Source: Streptomyces sp. NBC_00457 (GTDB taxonomy: Bacteria; Actinomycetota; Actinomycetes; Streptomycetales; Streptomycetaceae). Taken from it: 64,000 nt of DNA. The stretch covers positions 6,634,001 through 6,698,000 of the forward strand of contig NZ_CP107905.1 of NCBI RefSeq assembly GCF_036014015.1, given 5' to 3'. The notes under the pieces were generated by a model, which was not told the DNA's origin, ran no database searches, and saw only the letters and a list, made by a program, of their open reading frames with translations. The position numbers and the translations under genes were made by a program. Below are positions 21,273 to 29,598 of this stretch, one piece after another (within the stretch, counting starts at the first letter, position 1; each line of letters starts with the position of its first letter).

Positions 21273-23578
21273 GCAACGAAGCCGCCACCGCGACCACGGC
21301 CGCGGAGGCAGCCCCCGCCCCCGAGGAGATCCCGCACGGCCTCGGCGTGTCCTTGCACCCCGCCGACGCGGGCGCCAAGACCGAGGGCACGTTCCCGTAC
21401 GCGGCCGACCTGTGGGCCGAGGGCCTGCTCTGGGCCGCCGTCCTGCGCTCACCGCACCCGCACGCGCGCATTGTGTCGATCGACACGTCCCACGCGCGCG
21501 AGATGCCCGGCGTCCGCGCCGTCGTCACCCACGAGGACGTGCCCGGCGCACCCCGGTACGGCCGGGGCAGCGCCGACCGCCCGGTGTTCGCCTCCGAGGT
21601 CGTACGCCACCACGGCGAACCCATCGCCGCCGTCGCCGCCGACCACCCCGACACCGCGCGGATGGCCGCGGCGGCCGTCACCGTCGAGTACGAAGTACTC
21701 GACCCGGTGACGGATCCGGAACAGGCCTTCGAGGCCGAGGCGCTGCACCCCGACGGCAACCTGATCCGCCACATCCCGCTGCGCCACGGCGACCCGGACG
21801 CGGCCGGCGACATCGTCGTCGAGGGCCAGTACCGCATCGGCCGCCAGGACCCGGCGCCCATAGGAGCCGAGGCGGGTCTCGCGGTGCCGCGACCGGACGG
21901 CGGCGTCGAGCTGTATCTGGCGTCCACGGACCCGCACAGCGACCGCGACACGGCCGCCGCCTGCTACGGCCTGGAGCCCGACCGCGTGAAGGTCGTCGTC
22001 ACCGGCGTGCCCGGCGCGACCGCCGACCGTGAGGACCAGGGCTTCCAACTCCCGCTGGGCCTGCTGGCGTTGAAGACCGGCTGCCCGGTCAAACTGACCG
22101 CCACGCGCGAAGAGTCCTTCCTGGGCCACACCCACAGGCATCCCACGTTGTTGCGGTACCGCCACCACGCGGACGCCGAGGGCAAGTTGGTGAAGGTCGA
22201 GGCGCAGATCCTGCTGGACGCGGGCGCGTACGCGGACACCTCCTCGGAGGCGCTGGCCGCCGCGGTGTCCTTCGCCTGCGGCCCGTACGTCGTCCCGAAC
22301 GCCTTCATCGAGGGCTGGGCCGTACGCACCAACAACCCGCCCTCCGGTCACGTACGCGGAGAGGGCGCCATGCAGGTCGCCGCCGCGTACGAAGCCCAGA
22401 TGGACAAGCTGGCGAAGAAGCTCGGCGTCGACCCGGCGGAGCTGCGCCTGCGCACCGCGCTCGCCACGGGCGACGTCCTGCCGACCGGCCAGACCGTGAC
22501 ATGCCCCGCACCCGTGGCGGAGTTGCTCCAGGCGGTACGGGACTTCCCCCTTCCCGCGCTCCCCAAGGACACGCCCGAGGAGGACTGGCTGCTGCCCGGC
22601 GGCCCCGAAGGCGCGGGCGAACCGGGCGCGGTGCGCCGGGGAGTCGGCTACGGCCTCGGCATGGTCCACATGCTCGGCGCGGAGGGCGCGGACGAGGTCT
22701 CCACGGCGACCGTCAAGGTCCATGACGGAATCGCCACCGTCCTGTGCGCGGCCGTCGAGACCGGCCAGGGCTTCACCACCCTCGCCCGGCAGATCGTCCA
22801 GGAGACACTCGGCATCGACGAGGTGCACGTCGCCCCCGTCGACACCGACCAGCCACCGGCGGGCGCGGGCTGCCGGGGCCGCCACACCTGGGTGTCCGGC
22901 GGCGCGGTGGAGCGCGCGGCGAAGATGGTCCGCACGCAACTCCTCCAGCCCCTGGCCCACAAGTTCGGCATGTCCACGGAGCTGCTGCAGATCACCGACG
23001 GCAAGATCACGTCGTACGACGGAGTCCTGTCGACCACCGTCACCGAGGCGATGGACGGCAAGGAACTGTGGGCCACCGCCCAGTGCCGCCCCCATCCGAC
23101 GGAACCTCTGAACGAAGCCGGACAGGGCGACGCCTTCGTGGGGCTCGCCTTCTGCGCGATCCGCGCGGTCGTGGACGTCGACATCGAACTCGGCTCGGTA
23201 CGGGTCGTCGAACTGGCCGTAGCCCAGGACGTGGGTCGCGTCCTGAACCCCGCCCAGCTGACGGCACGAATCGAAGCGGGCGTCACACAGGGCGTGGGCA
23301 TCGCGCTGACGGAGAACCTGCGCACGGCACGCGGCCTGATCCGCCACCCCGACCTCACGGGCTACGCCTTGCCGACGGCCTTGGACGCGCCCGACATCCG
23401 CATCGTGAAACTGGTCGAGGAACGCGACGTGGTCGCCCCCTTCGGCGCGAAGGCCGCCAGCGCGGTACCGGTGGTGACGTCCCCGGCGGCCATCGCCTCC
23501 GCCGTCCGCGCCGCGACGGGCCGCCCCGTCAACCGCCTCCCGATCCGCCCGCAGGCCGCGGTGGTGACCGGCCAGTGA
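21269..23578 (+). CDS. Molybdenum-cofactor subunit of xanthine dehydrogenase family, active site altered
   Basis: 769 residues, full length for the molybdopterin subunit (XdhA/PucD type). The overall alignment is clear: TREESFLGHTHRHP, NNPPSGHVRGEG and PFGAK near 724-728. Several cofactor and catalytic motifs differ from the family. The usual GGAFGGRED loop reads VPGATADRED (247-256). The FRGFG motif reads VRGEG (362-366). The GVGEPP segment, whose Glu is the catalytic base in xanthine dehydrogenase (bovine Glu1261), reads AASAVP (729-734), so that Glu is Ala732. Substrate and even activity are therefore uncertain. GTG 21269 overlaps the Fe-S subunit stop, and the stop overlaps the 42-aa gene. 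Confidence 0.88.
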   Translation: MSNEAATATTAAEAAPAPEEIPHGLGVSLHPADAGAKTEGTFPYAADLWAEGLLWAAVLRSPHPHARIVSIDTSHAREMPGVRAVVTHEDVPGAPRYGRGSADRPVFASEVVRHHGEPIAAVAADHPDTARMAAAAVTVEYEVLDPVTDPEQAFEAEALHPDGNLIRHIPLRHGDPDAAGDIVVEGQYRIGRQDPAPIGAEAGLAVPRPDGGVELYLASTDPHSDRDTAAACYGLEPDRVKVVVTGVPGATADREDQGFQLPLGLLALKTGCPVKLTATREESFLGHTHRHPTLLRYRHHADAEGKLVKVEAQILLDAGAYADTSSEALAAAVSFACGPYVVPNAFIEGWAVRTNNPPSGHVRGEGAMQVAAAYEAQMDKLAKKLGVDPAELRLRTALATGDVLPTGQTVTCPAPVAELLQAVRDFPLPALPKDTPEEDWLLPGGPEGAGEPGAVRRGVGYGLGMVHMLGAEGADEVSTATVKVHDGIATVLCAAVETGQGFTTLARQIVQETLGIDEVHVAPVDTDQPPAGAGCRGRHTWVSGGAVERAAKMVRTQLLQPLAHKFGMSTELLQITDGKITSYDGVLSTTVTEAMDGKELWATAQCRPHPTEPLNEAGQGDAFVGLAFCAIRAVVDVDIELGSVRVVELAVAQDVGRVLNPAQLTARIEAGVTQGVGIALTENLRTARGLIRHPDLTGYALPTALDAPDIRIVKLVEERDVVAPFGAKAASAVPVVTSPAAIASAVRAATGRPVNRLPIRPQAAVVTGQ

Positions 23579-23703
23579 CGGCCCCCGACCCAGGTCCACC
23601 GCGATACGAACCACCGCCCAGCGCAGGGAAATTGCTGGTGTGGGCGCTGGTGTTCGTGTTCGCGGCGGTGGTGGTGGTGCTGGGCGGTATCTACTTCGCG
23701 TGA
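23575..23703 (+). CDS. 42-residue single-helix membrane peptide coupled to the Mo subunit
   Basis: GTG 23575 overlaps the Mo-subunit stop (GTGA), the same arrangement as the other joints of this operon. The peptide has a Pro-rich cytoplasmic N-terminus (MTAPDPGPPRYEPPPS) and one strongly hydrophobic helix (VWALVFVFAAVVVVLGGIYF) to the end. It matches no family I know. Translational coupling implies that it is made in step with the hydroxylase and might dock it, or another partner, to the membrane. Confidence 0.72.
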   Translation: MTAPDPGPPRYEPPPSAGKLLVWALVFVFAAVVVVLGGIYFA

Positions 23704-23914
23704 CCGGCCCTTCTGACCGGCTGTCCTGACCGGCTGTGTGCGACGCAACAGCCTTGGCGTTGCCGGGCTGCGGGCCGTTGTCAGTGGTGCGGCGTAGTGT
23801 TCTGGATGTGGGGACGGCGGGGGTTGTGACCGCGCTGGTACGACGGCTGCGGTCTGTGGTGCCGATCCGCGCCCCGCTCGGGGACTGAACGACCTTTCAT
23901 GCACGGGGGATTCC

Positions 23915-24778
23915 ATGAGCACGACCAGCGTGACTTGTATCGCGGCGACTGGCCTGACCGAGGGCGAGCCGGATCCGTTCGGGGTGGATGCGCCGCCGGG
24001 CCATGGGGTCTGGGGTGACGCGGGACAGGAGCAGTGCCTCGGGCAGCGGGTCGCCGAGCCGGACTTGTGCCTCCGGCAGCCGGGTGGCGATGAGCTGCTG
24101 TCGCTCGCCGAGCTGCGCCAGGAAGGCCGGCTGCGCACGCTGGTGCGATTCGCGTCGGCGGCCGATGAACTGGCCCGACTGCGCCACGAGTTCGCGGCCT
24201 ACGCGGGACGCTTCGGGCCGGGCGCGGTGGCGGAGGCCTCCCGCCGGCTGCTGGCCGTCTGGGAGGAGGGGACAGGCACTGCGATGCCGGCGTTCCGCAG
24301 CATGGGCGCCCTGATCCGCCCCCTCGCCTGGATCGCCGAGCCCGGCAGCGGCCTCGCACTCGACCTGCCGCCACGGCTGCTGGACGAGGAGTTCGGCACC
24401 GCATCGATCGTCCGCTTCGAGGACGTCGACTTCCCCACGGCCCTCACCCACGAACCCACCCGCCGCTTCCTCCGCGACGTGGGCCTGCCCGAAGAGGCCA
24501 CCCGGTTCACCCTGGACACGGACGTCCCCCCACGAACCCTCGCCGAGTACGCCACGGACGAGCGCGACGGCGACCTCGTACTCCCGCCCGGCACGGCCCA
24601 CCTGATACGCCTCGGCCACATCGCGGACGACACCAGCCTCGTGATCGACGGCGCGACGGGGACGGTCCTGTACTGGGCCGAGGGGGACGCGCTGCCGAGT
24701 CCTCTCAACACGGACCTCTCCACACTGGCGTTCACTCTGTGGCTGCTGCGGCGCGAAGAGAACCGAGACGGGAACTGA
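23915..24778 (+). CDS. SUKH-4-like immunity-family protein
   Basis: 287 residues. The second half (about 150-280) resembles SUKH-4 domains: VRFEDVDFPTALTHEPTRRF, FLRDVGLPEE, then a LIRLGHIADDTSLVIDGATG strand and a C-terminal FTLWLLRR helix. SUKH proteins are mostly immunity partners of polymorphic toxins, but no toxin gene is nearby, and in Streptomyces such genes are often solitary. The N-terminal 140 residues are unassigned. ATG 23915 follows GGGGGATTCC. The preceding gap (23704-23914) shows no clear element; a possible 20-codon frame at 23826 is not convincing. Confidence 0.7.
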   Translation: MSTTSVTCIAATGLTEGEPDPFGVDAPPGHGVWGDAGQEQCLGQRVAEPDLCLRQPGGDELLSLAELRQEGRLRTLVRFASAADELARLRHEFAAYAGRFGPGAVAEASRRLLAVWEEGTGTAMPAFRSMGALIRPLAWIAEPGSGLALDLPPRLLDEEFGTASIVRFEDVDFPTALTHEPTRRFLRDVGLPEEATRFTLDTDVPPRTLAEYATDERDGDLVLPPGTAHLIRLGHIADDTSLVIDGATGTVLYWAEGDALPSPLNTDLSTLAFTLWLLRREENRDGN

Positions 24779-24790
24779 GCCGGACCTTCT

Positions 24791-24865
24791 TGGAGGCCGT
24801 GGCGGGAATTGAACCCGCGTAACTCGCTTTGCAGGCGAGCCCCTCAACCACTCGGGCACACGGCC
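24791..24865 (-). tRNA. tRNA-Cys (anticodon GCA)
   Basis: Cloverleaf on the minus strand: 7-bp acceptor GGCCGTG/CACGGCC, anticodon stem CTCGC/GCGAG around loop CTGCAAA, T-arm with GGTTCAATTCC, discriminator T and encoded CCA. The U73 discriminator is the expected identity element for tRNA-Cys. Confidence 0.96.
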
Positions 24866-25051
24866 TTGCTTCGTGTGTCGACCGTAGGGCGCTGTGGGGG
24901 AGGGGCTCAAGGGAAGCGGGGGTGGTGCAACGGGACTGCCATGCCGCGTTCATGAAACGGGGCGTGGGGGGCGGTCGTACGACCAAGGGCTGAGGTGGGG
25001 CCGTTCTCTCGACAGGGGTCAACGTGGGGTGTGGCCCTTACGCTGGCGACC

Positions 25052-26674
25052 ATGACCGCCCTCGAACCGAGCGACACCGACGTTGCTGATCCCGACGGCT
25101 CCTTGTCGGGCGCCGAGCGCGACGAGACCGTTCTGAGCCGTTCCTACCGTGCGCTCAGTGTCGGGATCGTCTCCGTCGTGCTGCTGATCGCCTTCGAGGC
25201 GACCGCTGTCGGGACGGCGATGCCGGTGGCGGCGCGGGAGTTGGACGGGGTGTCGCTGTACGCGTTCGCGTTCTCGGGGTACTTCACGACGAGCCTGTTC
25301 GGCATGGTGCTCTCCGGTCAGTGGTCGGACCGGCGAGGGCCGCTCGGGGCGTTGACCACGGGTATCGCTTCCTTCGCGGCCGGTCTGCTGCTGTCCGGCA
25401 CGGCGGGCGCGATGTGGCTGTTCATCCTGGGGCGGGCCGTGCAGGGGTTCGGCGGCGGGCTGGTGATCGTCGCGCTGTACGTCGTCGTGGGCCGCGCTTA
25501 TCCAGGGCGGCTGCAGCCCGCGATCATGGCGGCGTTCGCGGCGAGCTGGGTCGTGCCGTCGATCGTCGGCCCGCTCGCGTCGGGCGCGGTGACCGAACAC
25601 CTCGGCTGGCGCTGGGTGTTCGTCGGCATCCCGGTGCTCGTCGTCTTCCCGCTGGCGCTTGCACTGCCGCAGATACGGCGGCGGGCGGCGGGGCCGGTGG
25701 ATGGTTCGGGGAGTGGTCGGGCCGGCGGCTCGGTGGGCGGTCCCCTGGGCGGTCCGGCGGATGGTTCCGCGGACGGTTCCCGGGGCGGTTGGGCGGCCCG
25801 TCCCCTGGGCGGTTCGGTGGGCGACACCGTGGGTGGCACCGTGGGCCGCTCGGTGTCTGAAAAGCCTGCGCGGGTGCGCCGGACGGCCTCCTTCGATCGG
25901 CGTCGTATTCGGCTCGCACTCGGGATCTCGCTCGGGGCGGGGCTGTTGCAGTACGCCGCGCAGGATCTGCGGTGGTTGTCGGTGGTGCCCGGCGTGGTGG
26001 GTGCCGCGCTGCTGGTGCCGGCTGCTCTGGGGCTGTTGCCGCGCGGTACGTATCGGGCGGCCCGTGGGCTGCCGTCCGTCGTGTTGTTGCGCGGGGTGGC
26101 CGCGGGCTCCTTCATCGCTGCCGAGTCGTTCGTGCCGTTGATGCTGGTCACCCAGCGGGGGCTGTCGCCGACGCTGGCCGGGTTCTCGCTCGCGGCGGGT
26201 GGGGGGACGTGGGCGCTGGGGTCGTGGGTGCAGTCGCGGGCGCGGATGGCGCCGTACCGGGAACGGTTGATGACGCTCGGGATGGTGCTGGTGGCGGCCG
26301 CGATCGCCGCCGCGCCGAGCGTGCTGATCGAGTCGGTGCCGGCCTGGACCGTTGCCGTCGCCTGGGCGGTGGGCTGCTTCGGCATGGGGCTGGTGATCTC
26401 CTCCACGAGTGTGCTGTTGCTGAAGCTCTCCGCCCCCGAGGAGTCCGGCACCAACTCCGCCGCCCTCCAGATCTCCGACGGCCTCTCCAACGTCCTCCTC
26501 CTCGCGGCGGGCGGCGCGGCTTTCGCGGCGCTGGGTGGCGGCACGGTGTCGCATGCGGCGACGGAGGCGGCCGGTGCGGGGTCGCATCCGGCCGCGTTCG
26601 CCGCGGTGTTCTTGCCGATGGCGGGGGTGGCCTTGGTGGGGGCATGGGTGACAACGCGGCTGCGGGCCGCCTGA
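25052..26674 (+). CDS. MFS drug-efflux-type transporter (DHA2-like)
   Basis: 540 residues with about 14 predicted helices. Early motifs include FEATAVGTAMPVAARELDG (drug/H+ antiporter motif C-like position) and SDRRGPLGA, the loop 2-3 motif A. It probably exports a small molecule in exchange for protons. Residues about 210-270, in a cytoplasmic loop, are a Gly/Ser/Pro/Val-rich insert made of repeated CTGGGCGGT-type DNA words, absent from ordinary family members. ATG 25052 is chosen because the family-like sequence begins after it; the ribosome-binding site is weak. Codons are often G-ended, as in the IclR gene downstream. Confidence 0.85.
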   Translation: MTALEPSDTDVADPDGSLSGAERDETVLSRSYRALSVGIVSVVLLIAFEATAVGTAMPVAARELDGVSLYAFAFSGYFTTSLFGMVLSGQWSDRRGPLGALTTGIASFAAGLLLSGTAGAMWLFILGRAVQGFGGGLVIVALYVVVGRAYPGRLQPAIMAAFAASWVVPSIVGPLASGAVTEHLGWRWVFVGIPVLVVFPLALALPQIRRRAAGPVDGSGSGRAGGSVGGPLGGPADGSADGSRGGWAARPLGGSVGDTVGGTVGRSVSEKPARVRRTASFDRRRIRLALGISLGAGLLQYAAQDLRWLSVVPGVVGAALLVPAALGLLPRGTYRAARGLPSVVLLRGVAAGSFIAAESFVPLMLVTQRGLSPTLAGFSLAAGGGTWALGSWVQSRARMAPYRERLMTLGMVLVAAAIAAAPSVLIESVPAWTVAVAWAVGCFGMGLVISSTSVLLLKLSAPEESGTNSAALQISDGLSNVLLLAAGGAAFAALGGGTVSHAATEAAGAGSHPAAFAAVFLPMAGVALVGAWVTTRLRAA

Positions 26675-26678
26675 TTCC

Positions 26679-26707
26679 GGTACCACAGTGGCCCCAAGGG
26701 TGGTACC
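26679..26707. promoter_or_regulatory. Operator-like inverted repeat of the RHH-Doc toxin-antitoxin pair
   Basis: GGTACCAC (26679-26686) and GTGGTACC (26700-26707), 13-nt spacer, ending 8 nt before the antitoxin start. Ribbon-helix-helix antitoxins usually repress their own operon through such palindromes. Confidence 0.6.
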
Positions 26708-26715
26708 GTTTTGGT

Positions 26716-26919
26716 ATGGCTATGAATCTTCGTCTGCGTGACGACCAGCAGGAGGCGCTCAAGCTGCGTGCCGAGGAGGAGGGACGCAGCATGCACGCCA
26801 TAGTGCTTCAGGCGATCGACCGGTATCTGGAGCAAGAGGCCGACCGGGCCACGGTCCGTCGCCTGGGGGCGAAGTACGCAGCGGGCCACGCCGACCTGCT
26901 GCGGAGGCTGGGGGAGTAG
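26716..26919 (+). CDS. Ribbon-helix-helix antitoxin of a Doc-type system
   Basis: 67 residues. The N-terminus MAMNLRLRDDQQEALKLRAE followed by GRSMHAIVLQAIDRYLEQ is a classic RHH fold (beta strand, then two helices) for DNA binding; the C-terminal tail (TVRRLGAKYAAGHADLLRRL) should wrap around the toxin. The toxin gene starts immediately after the stop. It would neutralise Doc and repress the operon at 26679-26707. Confidence 0.85.
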   Translation: MAMNLRLRDDQQEALKLRAEEEGRSMHAIVLQAIDRYLEQEADRATVRRLGAKYAAGHADLLRRLGE

Positions 26920-27306
26920 ATGAAGTACCTCACGGTCCAGGAGGTCCTGGACCTGGCGGAGCTGGCGTGCGGGGAGCAGACGCAGGTCGCCGTACGTGAC
27001 CTGGGTCTGCTCAGCTCGGCCGTCCATCGCCCCCAGTCGCAGATGTTCGGCGTCGAGGCGTACACGGACCTCTTCGAGAAGGCTGCCGCGCTGTTTCAAT
27101 CGCTGGCTGTGAATCATCCTCTGGTGGACGGCAACAAGCGCATGGCGTGGATGTGCACCGTCGTCTTCCTCGACTTCAACGGTACTGAGATGCTCGACGT
27201 CGATCAGGACGAGGCGTACAAGCTCGTCATCGAGGTGGCATCCGGCGGCCTGGAGGACGTGGGGCTGATCGCCCTCCGCTTGAGGGCGCTGCACGAGGCC
27301 ATGTGA
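26920..27306 (+). CDS. doc: Doc-type toxin (Fic fold)
   Basis: 128 residues with the Doc/Fic active-site signature HPLVDGNKRMAW (His66, Asp70, Lys73). Doc toxins phosphorylate EF-Tu and stop translation, in contrast to the AMP-transferring Fic proteins whose motif is HPFxxGNGR. The Lys in NKR fits the kinase-like Doc type. The start ATG directly abuts the antitoxin stop. The motif is intact, so the toxin is probably functional. Confidence 0.88.
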   Translation: MKYLTVQEVLDLAELACGEQTQVAVRDLGLLSSAVHRPQSQMFGVEAYTDLFEKAAALFQSLAVNHPLVDGNKRMAWMCTVVFLDFNGTEMLDVDQDEAYKLVIEVASGGLEDVGLIALRLRALHEAM

Positions 27307-27423
27307 CCTCGGTCCCATCCAAGGCAACCCCGGCACAGTCCGCCCGTTGGCGGAAACCCGGCGCCGGTAGGGTGGCCCGGTTGTCATACCCAGCCGAGCC
27401 GCCCGACCCCTTCACCGGAGACC

Positions 27424-29223
27424 GTGACTACCACCGCCGCCAGCTCCTCGTCGTCGCATCACCTGTCACCCGCGTTCCCCGGCCGCGCCCCCTGGGGTAC
27501 CGCCAGCAAGCTGCGTGCCTGGCAGCAAGGGGCGATGGAGAAGTACATCCAGGAGCAGCCGCGTGACTTTCTGGCCGTGGCGACGCCCGGTGCCGGAAAG
27601 ACGACGTTCGCGCTGACTCTGGCGTCGTGGCTGCTGCACCATCACGTCGTGCAGCAGGTGACCGTCGTCGCGCCGACCGAGCATCTGAAGAAGCAGTGGG
27701 CGGAGGCCGCGGCACGTATCGGGATCAAGCTCGACCCGGAGTACAGCGCGGGGCCGCTCGGCAAGGACTATCAGGGTGTCGCGGTCACGTACGCCGGTGT
27801 CGGCGTGCGGCCCATGCTGCACCGCAATCGCGTCGAGCAGCGCAAGACTCTCGTCATCCTCGACGAGATCCATCACGCCGGTGACTCCAAGTCCTGGGGT
27901 GAGGCCTGCCTGGAGGCCTTCGAACCGGCCACCCGCCGGCTCGCGCTCACCGGTACGCCGTTCCGGTCCGACACCAACCCCATCCCCTTCGTGGCCTACG
28001 AGGAGGGCAACGACGGGATCCGGCGCTCCGCCGCCGACTACACGTACGGCTACGGCTCCGCCCTCTCCGACGGCGTCGTCCGGCCCGTCATCTTCCTCTC
28101 CTACAGCGGCAACATGCGGTGGCGCACGAAGGCCGGTGACGAGGTCGCCGCCCGGCTCGGCGAGCCCATGACCAAGGACGCGGTCAGCCAGGCCTGGCGC
28201 ACCGCCCTCGATCCGCGTGGCGAGTGGATGCCGAGCGTGCTGCGCGCCGCCGACCAGCGGCTGACCGAGGTCCGCAAGGCCGTCCCGGACGCGGGCGCGC
28301 TCGTCATCGCGTCCGACCAGGACTCGGCGCGTGCGTACGCCAAGCTCATCCGCGAGATCACGGGCAGGAAGGCGACGCTCGTCCTGTCCGACGACGCCGG
28401 TGCGTCCGGCCGGATCGACGAGTTCAGCGGCAGCAACGACCGGTGGATGGTCGCGGTCCGGATGGTGTCGGAAGGCGTCGACGTGCCGCGGCTCGCGGTC
28501 GGGGTGTACGCCACGACCATCTCCACGCCGCTGTTCTTCGCGCAGGCCGTCGGCCGTTTCGTACGGTCCAGGCGGCGCGGCGAGACGGCCTCGGTCTTCC
28601 TCCCCACCATCCCCGACCTCCTCACTTTCGCCAACGAGATGGAGGTCGAGCGCGACCACGCCCTCGACAAGCCCAAGAAGGAGGGCGAGGAGGACCCGTA
28701 CGCCGAGGAGGAGAAGCTTCTCCAGGAGGCCGAGCAGCAGCAGGACGAGGACACCGGCGAGCAGGACCAACTCCCCTTCGAGGCGCTGGAGTCCGACGCC
28801 GTCTTCGACCGAGTCCTGTACGACGGCGCCGAGTTCGGCATGCAGGCCCACCCCGGCAGCGAGGAGGAGCAGGACTACCTAGGTATTCCTGGGCTGTTGG
28901 AGCCCGACCAGGTGCAGATGCTGCTGCAGAAGCGGCAGGCCCGGCAGATCGCGCACAGCCGTAAGAAGCCGGACTCCGAGGCCGACCTGCTCGAACTGCC
29001 CGCCGAGCGGCGGCCGGTGGTCAGCCACAAGGAGATGATGGAGCTGCGCAAGCAGCTCAACACGATGGTGAGTGCGTACGTTCACCAGAGCGGCAAGCCG
29101 CACGGGGTGATTCATACGGAGTTGCGGCGCGTGTGCGGTGGGCCGCCGAGCGCGGAGGCCACGGCGGGGCAGCTGCGGCAGCGGATCGCGAAGGTGCAGG
29201 AGTGGGCCACGCGGATGCGGTGA
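27424..29223 (+). CDS. SF2 DEAD/DEAH-box helicase, restriction-enzyme R-subunit-like
   Basis: 599 residues. Walker A TPGAGKTTFA near 56-65, DEAH-type box ILDEIHHAG near 147, motif III LTGTPFRSD near 175, and motif VI QAVGRFVRSRRRG near 375. The C-terminal part (about 405-599) is acidic, coiled and unassigned, with an EEEKLLQEAEQQQDED stretch. Similar proteins are single-copy and conserved in streptomycetes; no methylase or nuclease gene is adjacent, so a defence role is not supported here. GTG 27424 follows ACCGGAGACC. The upstream 117 bp may hold its promoter. Confidence 0.88.
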   Translation: MTTTAASSSSSHHLSPAFPGRAPWGTASKLRAWQQGAMEKYIQEQPRDFLAVATPGAGKTTFALTLASWLLHHHVVQQVTVVAPTEHLKKQWAEAAARIGIKLDPEYSAGPLGKDYQGVAVTYAGVGVRPMLHRNRVEQRKTLVILDEIHHAGDSKSWGEACLEAFEPATRRLALTGTPFRSDTNPIPFVAYEEGNDGIRRSAADYTYGYGSALSDGVVRPVIFLSYSGNMRWRTKAGDEVAARLGEPMTKDAVSQAWRTALDPRGEWMPSVLRAADQRLTEVRKAVPDAGALVIASDQDSARAYAKLIREITGRKATLVLSDDAGASGRIDEFSGSNDRWMVAVRMVSEGVDVPRLAVGVYATTISTPLFFAQAVGRFVRSRRRGETASVFLPTIPDLLTFANEMEVERDHALDKPKKEGEEDPYAEEEKLLQEAEQQQDEDTGEQDQLPFEALESDAVFDRVLYDGAEFGMQAHPGSEEEQDYLGIPGLLEPDQVQMLLQKRQARQIAHSRKKPDSEADLLELPAERRPVVSHKEMMELRKQLNTMVSAYVHQSGKPHGVIHTELRRVCGGPPSAEATAGQLRQRIAKVQEWATRMR

Positions 29224-29289
29224 CGCTGGGCGCTGTGCCTGAGCCGGTTTTCCGGGGCCGACCTGTCGTACTTCGGCTGCAGGTCGTTC

Positions 29290-29329
29290 GTGGCTGGTCG
29301 CGCAGTTCCCCGCGCCCCTTTGGGGCGCG
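29290..29329. repeat. Dispersed intergenic repeat, short form
   Basis: Begins GTGGCTGGTCGCGCAGTTCC and ends in the hairpin CGCCCCTTTGGGGCG. It lies in the 375-bp gap between the SF2 helicase and the IclR gene, which holds no gene I can support. A GACGGAGCC-type AT-poor leader and the IclR ribosome-binding site are the only other marks. Confidence 0.8.
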
Positions 29330-29598
29330 CATACCACCGCAAATCAAAGTAGTCCGTACCGGCACGTGACCGGATTCTGGACGGAGCCTTCCGCTCAGCG
29401 GACTCCCTTCGCTACTGTCCCGCTACGCACACGCCCCGTGGCAGCGCCGCCGCGGAGCGCAGCCGTGAAGCGACGCGGTTCGGACAGTCGGTCCGGGCCG
29501 CCGACCGATCGGCGGCCTCTGAAGCGCGTCACCGACGGGACTCGGTGACGCATCTGCCGCGAGGGGGCCGTCGACCTCACCACTAAGGAGTGGGCGTC

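Noticed and set aside
21449..23614. 721-codon open frame antisense to the Mo subunit
   Set aside because: It mirrors the sense codon pattern and has no recognisable domain or ribosome-binding site.
23826..23888. 20-codon frame before the SUKH-like gene
   Set aside because: No ribosome-binding site, no coupling, and no pattern of known small proteins.
27424..29223. Helicase as part of a restriction or phage-defence island
   Set aside because: No methylase, nuclease or other defence gene is adjacent, and the gene lies in otherwise core surroundings.
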